Shown: piece by piece, positions 61,613-64,000 of the stretch | Position numbering within the stretch: position 1 is the stretch's first letter | How the letters are laid out: each line of letters begins with the position of its first letter | Source: Actinomyces haliotis | GTDB lineage: Bacteria > Actinomycetota > Actinomycetes > Actinomycetales > Actinomycetaceae | DNA length: 64,000 nt | Direction: 5' to 3' | NCBI RefSeq assembly: GCF_015355765.1 | Contig: NZ_JACWNA010000020.1 | Span: 1 to 64,000, forward strand | Made by a program: the position numbers and the translations under genes | Notes under the pieces: generated by a model | Databases searched by the model: none | What the model saw: only the letters and a program-made list of their open reading frames with translations | What the model was told of the DNA's origin: nothing

Positions 61613-63643
61613 TCAGGCGGTCGGCTGGACCGCCTCGGCGGCGCTCACCTCGAACAGGGCGTCCCCGCGGCTCACGGCACCGGTGGCCGCGCCGGTGACA
61701 CCGGCGAAGGACGAGGCGTTCGAGACGACGACCGGGGTCACCGTCTGGTAGCCGGCCTCGCCGACTGCGGCCCAGTCGACCTCGACGAGGGGCTGGCCGC
61801 GGCGGACCTTCTGACCGGCTGTGACGAGCGGCGTGAAGTGCTTGCCGTCGAGCTCGACGGTGTCCATGCCGACGTGGATGAGGAGCTCGACGCCGGAGGC
61901 CGAGCGCAGGCCGTAGGCGTGGCCCGTCGGGAAGGCGACGAGGACCTCGCCGTCGACCGGGGAGACAACGGGGCCTTCGGAGGGCACGACGGCGGCGCCG
62001 GGACCGAGCATCCCGGAGGCGAAGGTCGGGTCCGCGACCTCGGACAGCGGGATGGCGCGGCCCTGGATCGGGGAGGTGACGGCGAGGTCGGTGGCGGCCT
62101 CGGCCGGGATCTCGACCGGGGCGGTCTCGCTGTGCTCGGCGAGCGCCTCGGCCGCGAGGGCCTCCTCGTCGGCGTCGTCTGCGTCCGCTGCCAAGGAGGC
62201 TGCCCCTCTGGTGGAGGCGTAGAAGAACGCCGCGGTGAAGGCGATGATGAAGACGAGGACCTCGAGGATGAGGTACGCCGGGATGTCCTTCGTGATGATC
62301 GAGACGAATCCGACGAAGCCGGCGGCGCCGAGCGCGGAGCCGCGGATGTCGAGGAGCGCGACTCCGGCCCCGCCGAGGGCGGCCGTGCCCATGCCGATGA
62401 AGAAGGGCCAGCGCAGGCGGAGGTTGACACCGAAGATCGCGGGCTCGGTGATCCCGAAGACGGCGGAGACGCCACCGGCGCCGGCCAGGCCCTTCATCTT
62501 GGCGTCACGGGTCTTGAAGAAGACGGCGAGGGCGACGGCGCCCTGAGCGACGTTGGCCATGGAGGCGATCGGGAAGATGAAGTCGCCGACGCCGCCGTTC
62601 TGCGGAAGCAGCGGGATCTCGACCGCCGGGAAGGACTGGTGCAGACCGGTGACGACGATCGGCGAGTAGACGAGGCCGAAGAGCAGACCGCCGACGACGC
62701 CGAGGTGGACGTACAGCCAGTTCAGTGCGGTCGTGATGTCGTTGGAGAGGACGCGCGTGATGGGGCCGACGATCACGAAGGTGAGGAAGCCGGTGACGAG
62801 CATCGTGATCAGGGGCGTGAGGAGGAAGTCCGCGGTGCCGGAGAGGCGCTTGTGGAGCCACTTCTCGATGGTGGCGAGGATCCAGGCGACGCACAGCACC
62901 GGGATGACCATGGCCTGGTAGCCGATCTTGTCGACCGTGATGCCGAAGAGGTGCCACGTGGGGTTCTCGCCGGTGTACTTCCAGAAGGCGGCCGCAGCCG
63001 TCGGGTTTGACATCGAGTAGGCGCTCAGCAGCGAGCTGGAGACCATGGCGGCGCCCATGGCGCCGCCGAGGTAGACGTTGCCGCCGAAGCGCTTCGTCGC
63101 GGAGAAGCCGACCAGGATGGGCAGGAAGGCGAAGGCCGCCGCGGAGATGAGGTTGATGAGGCTCGCGTAGTCGCTGAGCCAGCTCCACCGCTCGACGAGC
63201 GACGGACTGCCGACGCCCCCGAAGAGGCCCTCCGCCGTGAGGACGTTGTTGAGCGCCATCATGAGACCGCCGGCGATGAGGGCCGGGAGGATCGGGACGA
63301 AGATGTCCGCGATCACCTTGATGAAGCGGGTGACCGGGTTTCCGCTCTTGGCGGCCTCCTGCTTGGCCTCGTCCTTGGAGACCTCCTTGACGCCACCGGT
63401 CTTGACCATGTCGTCGAAGACGATGTCGACGTCGCCAGGACCGACGATGATCTGGTACATGCCGCCGGCGATGAAGGTCCCCTTGATGTCGGGATCCTTG
63501 TCGAGAGCCTTCTGGTTGACCTTGTCCATGTCGTTGAGGACGAGGCGCAGGCGCGTCGCGCAGTGCGCGGCGGCGCTGATGTTCTCCGAGCCCCCGACGT
63601 AGTCGAGGACGTCCTTCGCCACTCGGGCGTGATCCATTGCCAC
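61613..63643 (-). CDS. scrA: PTS sugar transporter EIIBCA, sucrose/beta-glucoside family
   Basis: This 676-residue permease imports a sugar and phosphorylates it with phosphate from PEP via HPr. Domains run IIB (about 1-90, phospho-Cys C28 in AAHCATRLR), IIC (about 105-480, ten or so helices, with GITEPAIFGVNLR) and, after an Ala/Glu/Asp-rich linker, IIA (about 525-665, phospho-His H590 in ELLIHVGMDTVEL). The BCA order is as in sucrose, trehalose and beta-glucoside PTS proteins. The GH32 gene end just upstream on the same strand favours sucrose. Trehalose or another disaccharide remains possible. Confidence 0.9.
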   Translation of the reverse strand: MAMDHARVAKDVLDYVGGSENISAAAHCATRLRLVLNDMDKVNQKALDKDPDIKGTFIAGGMYQIIVGPGDVDIVFDDMVKTGGVKEVSKDEAKQEAAKSGNPVTRFIKVIADIFVPILPALIAGGLMMALNNVLTAEGLFGGVGSPSLVERWSWLSDYASLINLISAAAFAFLPILVGFSATKRFGGNVYLGGAMGAAMVSSSLLSAYSMSNPTAAAAFWKYTGENPTWHLFGITVDKIGYQAMVIPVLCVAWILATIEKWLHKRLSGTADFLLTPLITMLVTGFLTFVIVGPITRVLSNDITTALNWLYVHLGVVGGLLFGLVYSPIVVTGLHQSFPAVEIPLLPQNGGVGDFIFPIASMANVAQGAVALAVFFKTRDAKMKGLAGAGGVSAVFGITEPAIFGVNLRLRWPFFIGMGTAALGGAGVALLDIRGSALGAAGFVGFVSIITKDIPAYLILEVLVFIIAFTAAFFYASTRGAASLAADADDADEEALAAEALAEHSETAPVEIPAEAATDLAVTSPIQGRAIPLSEVADPTFASGMLGPGAAVVPSEGPVVSPVDGEVLVAFPTGHAYGLRSASGVELLIHVGMDTVELDGKHFTPLVTAGQKVRRGQPLVEVDWAAVGEAGYQTVTPVVVSNASSFAGVTGAATGAVSRGDALFEVSAAEAVQPTA

Positions 63644-63744
63644 CCGGTGTTCCTTTCTCCGTGTCCGGCCAGTCTGCGTTGAGCTCGGGACCCTCGCGCT
63701 GGGCGGGGTCGGGGGTCAGCGGTGACGCCCGTGGTCCGGACCTA

Positions 63745-63760
63745 TGTCAATCGATCGTCA
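63745..63760. promoter_or_regulatory. Possible LacI-family operator upstream of the PTS gene
   Basis: TGTCAATCGATCGTCA is an imperfect inverted repeat centred on CG, the usual centre of LacI-family operators (five of seven half-site bases match). It lies about 100 bp upstream of the PTS start, in the 155-bp gap before the GH32 stop. Assignment is tentative. Confidence 0.3.
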
Positions 63761-63798
63761 GGTTACCGGTCGCGAGAACTTCGCCGCAAGCGATCGTC

Positions 63799-64000
63799 TC
63801 ACCCCGTCGGCTTCTCGTCGTGGACGACGGCGCGGGCGGACGTCACGCGCGTCGTGCCGTCGGCGGAGAGGAGCGCCCCGGTGGTTCGCGTGTCGACGAA
63901 TGAGCGCACGGTGAGGGCGACGTCCCCGTCGCCGACGACGACCTCGGTGATCGAGCGGTCATGCAGGACCTCGATCCGAGGCGCCGTGCCCTCCGGGAGG
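63799..64000 (-). CDS. C-terminal end of a GH32 hydrolase (sucrose-6-phosphate hydrolase), cut by window edge
   Basis: The minus-strand frame entering from the right edge ends with TGA at 63801-63799. Its 66 visible codons include PRIEVLHDRSITEVVVGDG followed by VALTVRSF, matching the C-terminal beta-sandwich of GH32 enzymes (typically L-x-x-x-x-D-R-S-S-V-E-V-F-x-x-D-G). It would cleave sucrose 6-phosphate delivered by the PTS. The catalytic five-bladed propeller lies outside the window, so the subfamily is not proven. Confidence 0.65.
   Translation of the reverse strand, partial: LPEGTAPRIEVLHDRSITEVVVGDGDVALTVRSFVDTRTTGALLSADGTTRVTSARAVVHDEKPTG

Overview
The window is very high-GC DNA with strong third-position C/G bias. 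It carries a type I fatty acid synthase, RbpA, a PafB/PafC pair, HelY, a long-form HisG and separate lnt and ppm1 genes. Together these point to an actinobacterium, most likely in or near the Actinomycetaceae. This assignment is inferred from gene content; no rRNA gene is present.

Layout. At 1-3.8 kb lie the end of an IS481-type transposase, then fmt-rsmB-rpe and a wrecked P-loop kinase gene. A DUF4213/DUF364 gene follows on the minus strand. At 5.2-19.7 kb is a complete fatty acid locus: biotin-carboxylase/BCCP subunit, carboxyltransferase, a 3186-residue FAS I, a GNAT protein and AcpS, which would install the 4'-phosphopantetheine on the FAS. Then come an aldehyde dehydrogenase (gabD-like) and a PutP symporter. 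At 23.2-25.4 kb an FMN riboswitch precedes a RibX-RibY-like riboflavin uptake pair with no ATPase gene. At 25.7-27.2 kb are two related PRC-barrel genes.

From 34.5 down to 27.3 kb the minus strand carries DUF3866, a histidine kinase, a response regulator, an ABC-2 exporter, hisE and hisG. Divergent from it run pafB-pafC-tatA-tatC, a truncated dagK remnant, helY, a DUF808 protein, lnt and ppm1. A perfect LexA-type SOS box lies between the divergent starts. Then follow rbpA (minus), pfkA, a GNAT-ASCH fusion, an MDR oxidoreductase, an amino acid permease, a GNAT gene, a UvrA-like pseudogene with at least three lesions, butA, another GNAT and a VOC protein. A gene-free stretch at 56.4-56.9 kb contains a strong candidate dif site. 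After a small membrane protein and a MacB/DevC-type exporter, the window ends with an SGNH hydrolase and a sucrose block (LacI regulator, PTS EIIBCA, end of a GH32 hydrolase).

Themes. (1) Many starts have a TANNNT-like hexamer exactly 6-7 nt upstream, as expected for leaderless transcripts. (2) A short motif, CCGAYCTCGGCG, recurs in intergenic regions with a 22-bp period at three loci and once singly. (3) Three decayed genes and an IS end show local gene loss beside conserved housekeeping clusters. (4) The dif site suggests that the window spans the replication terminus.
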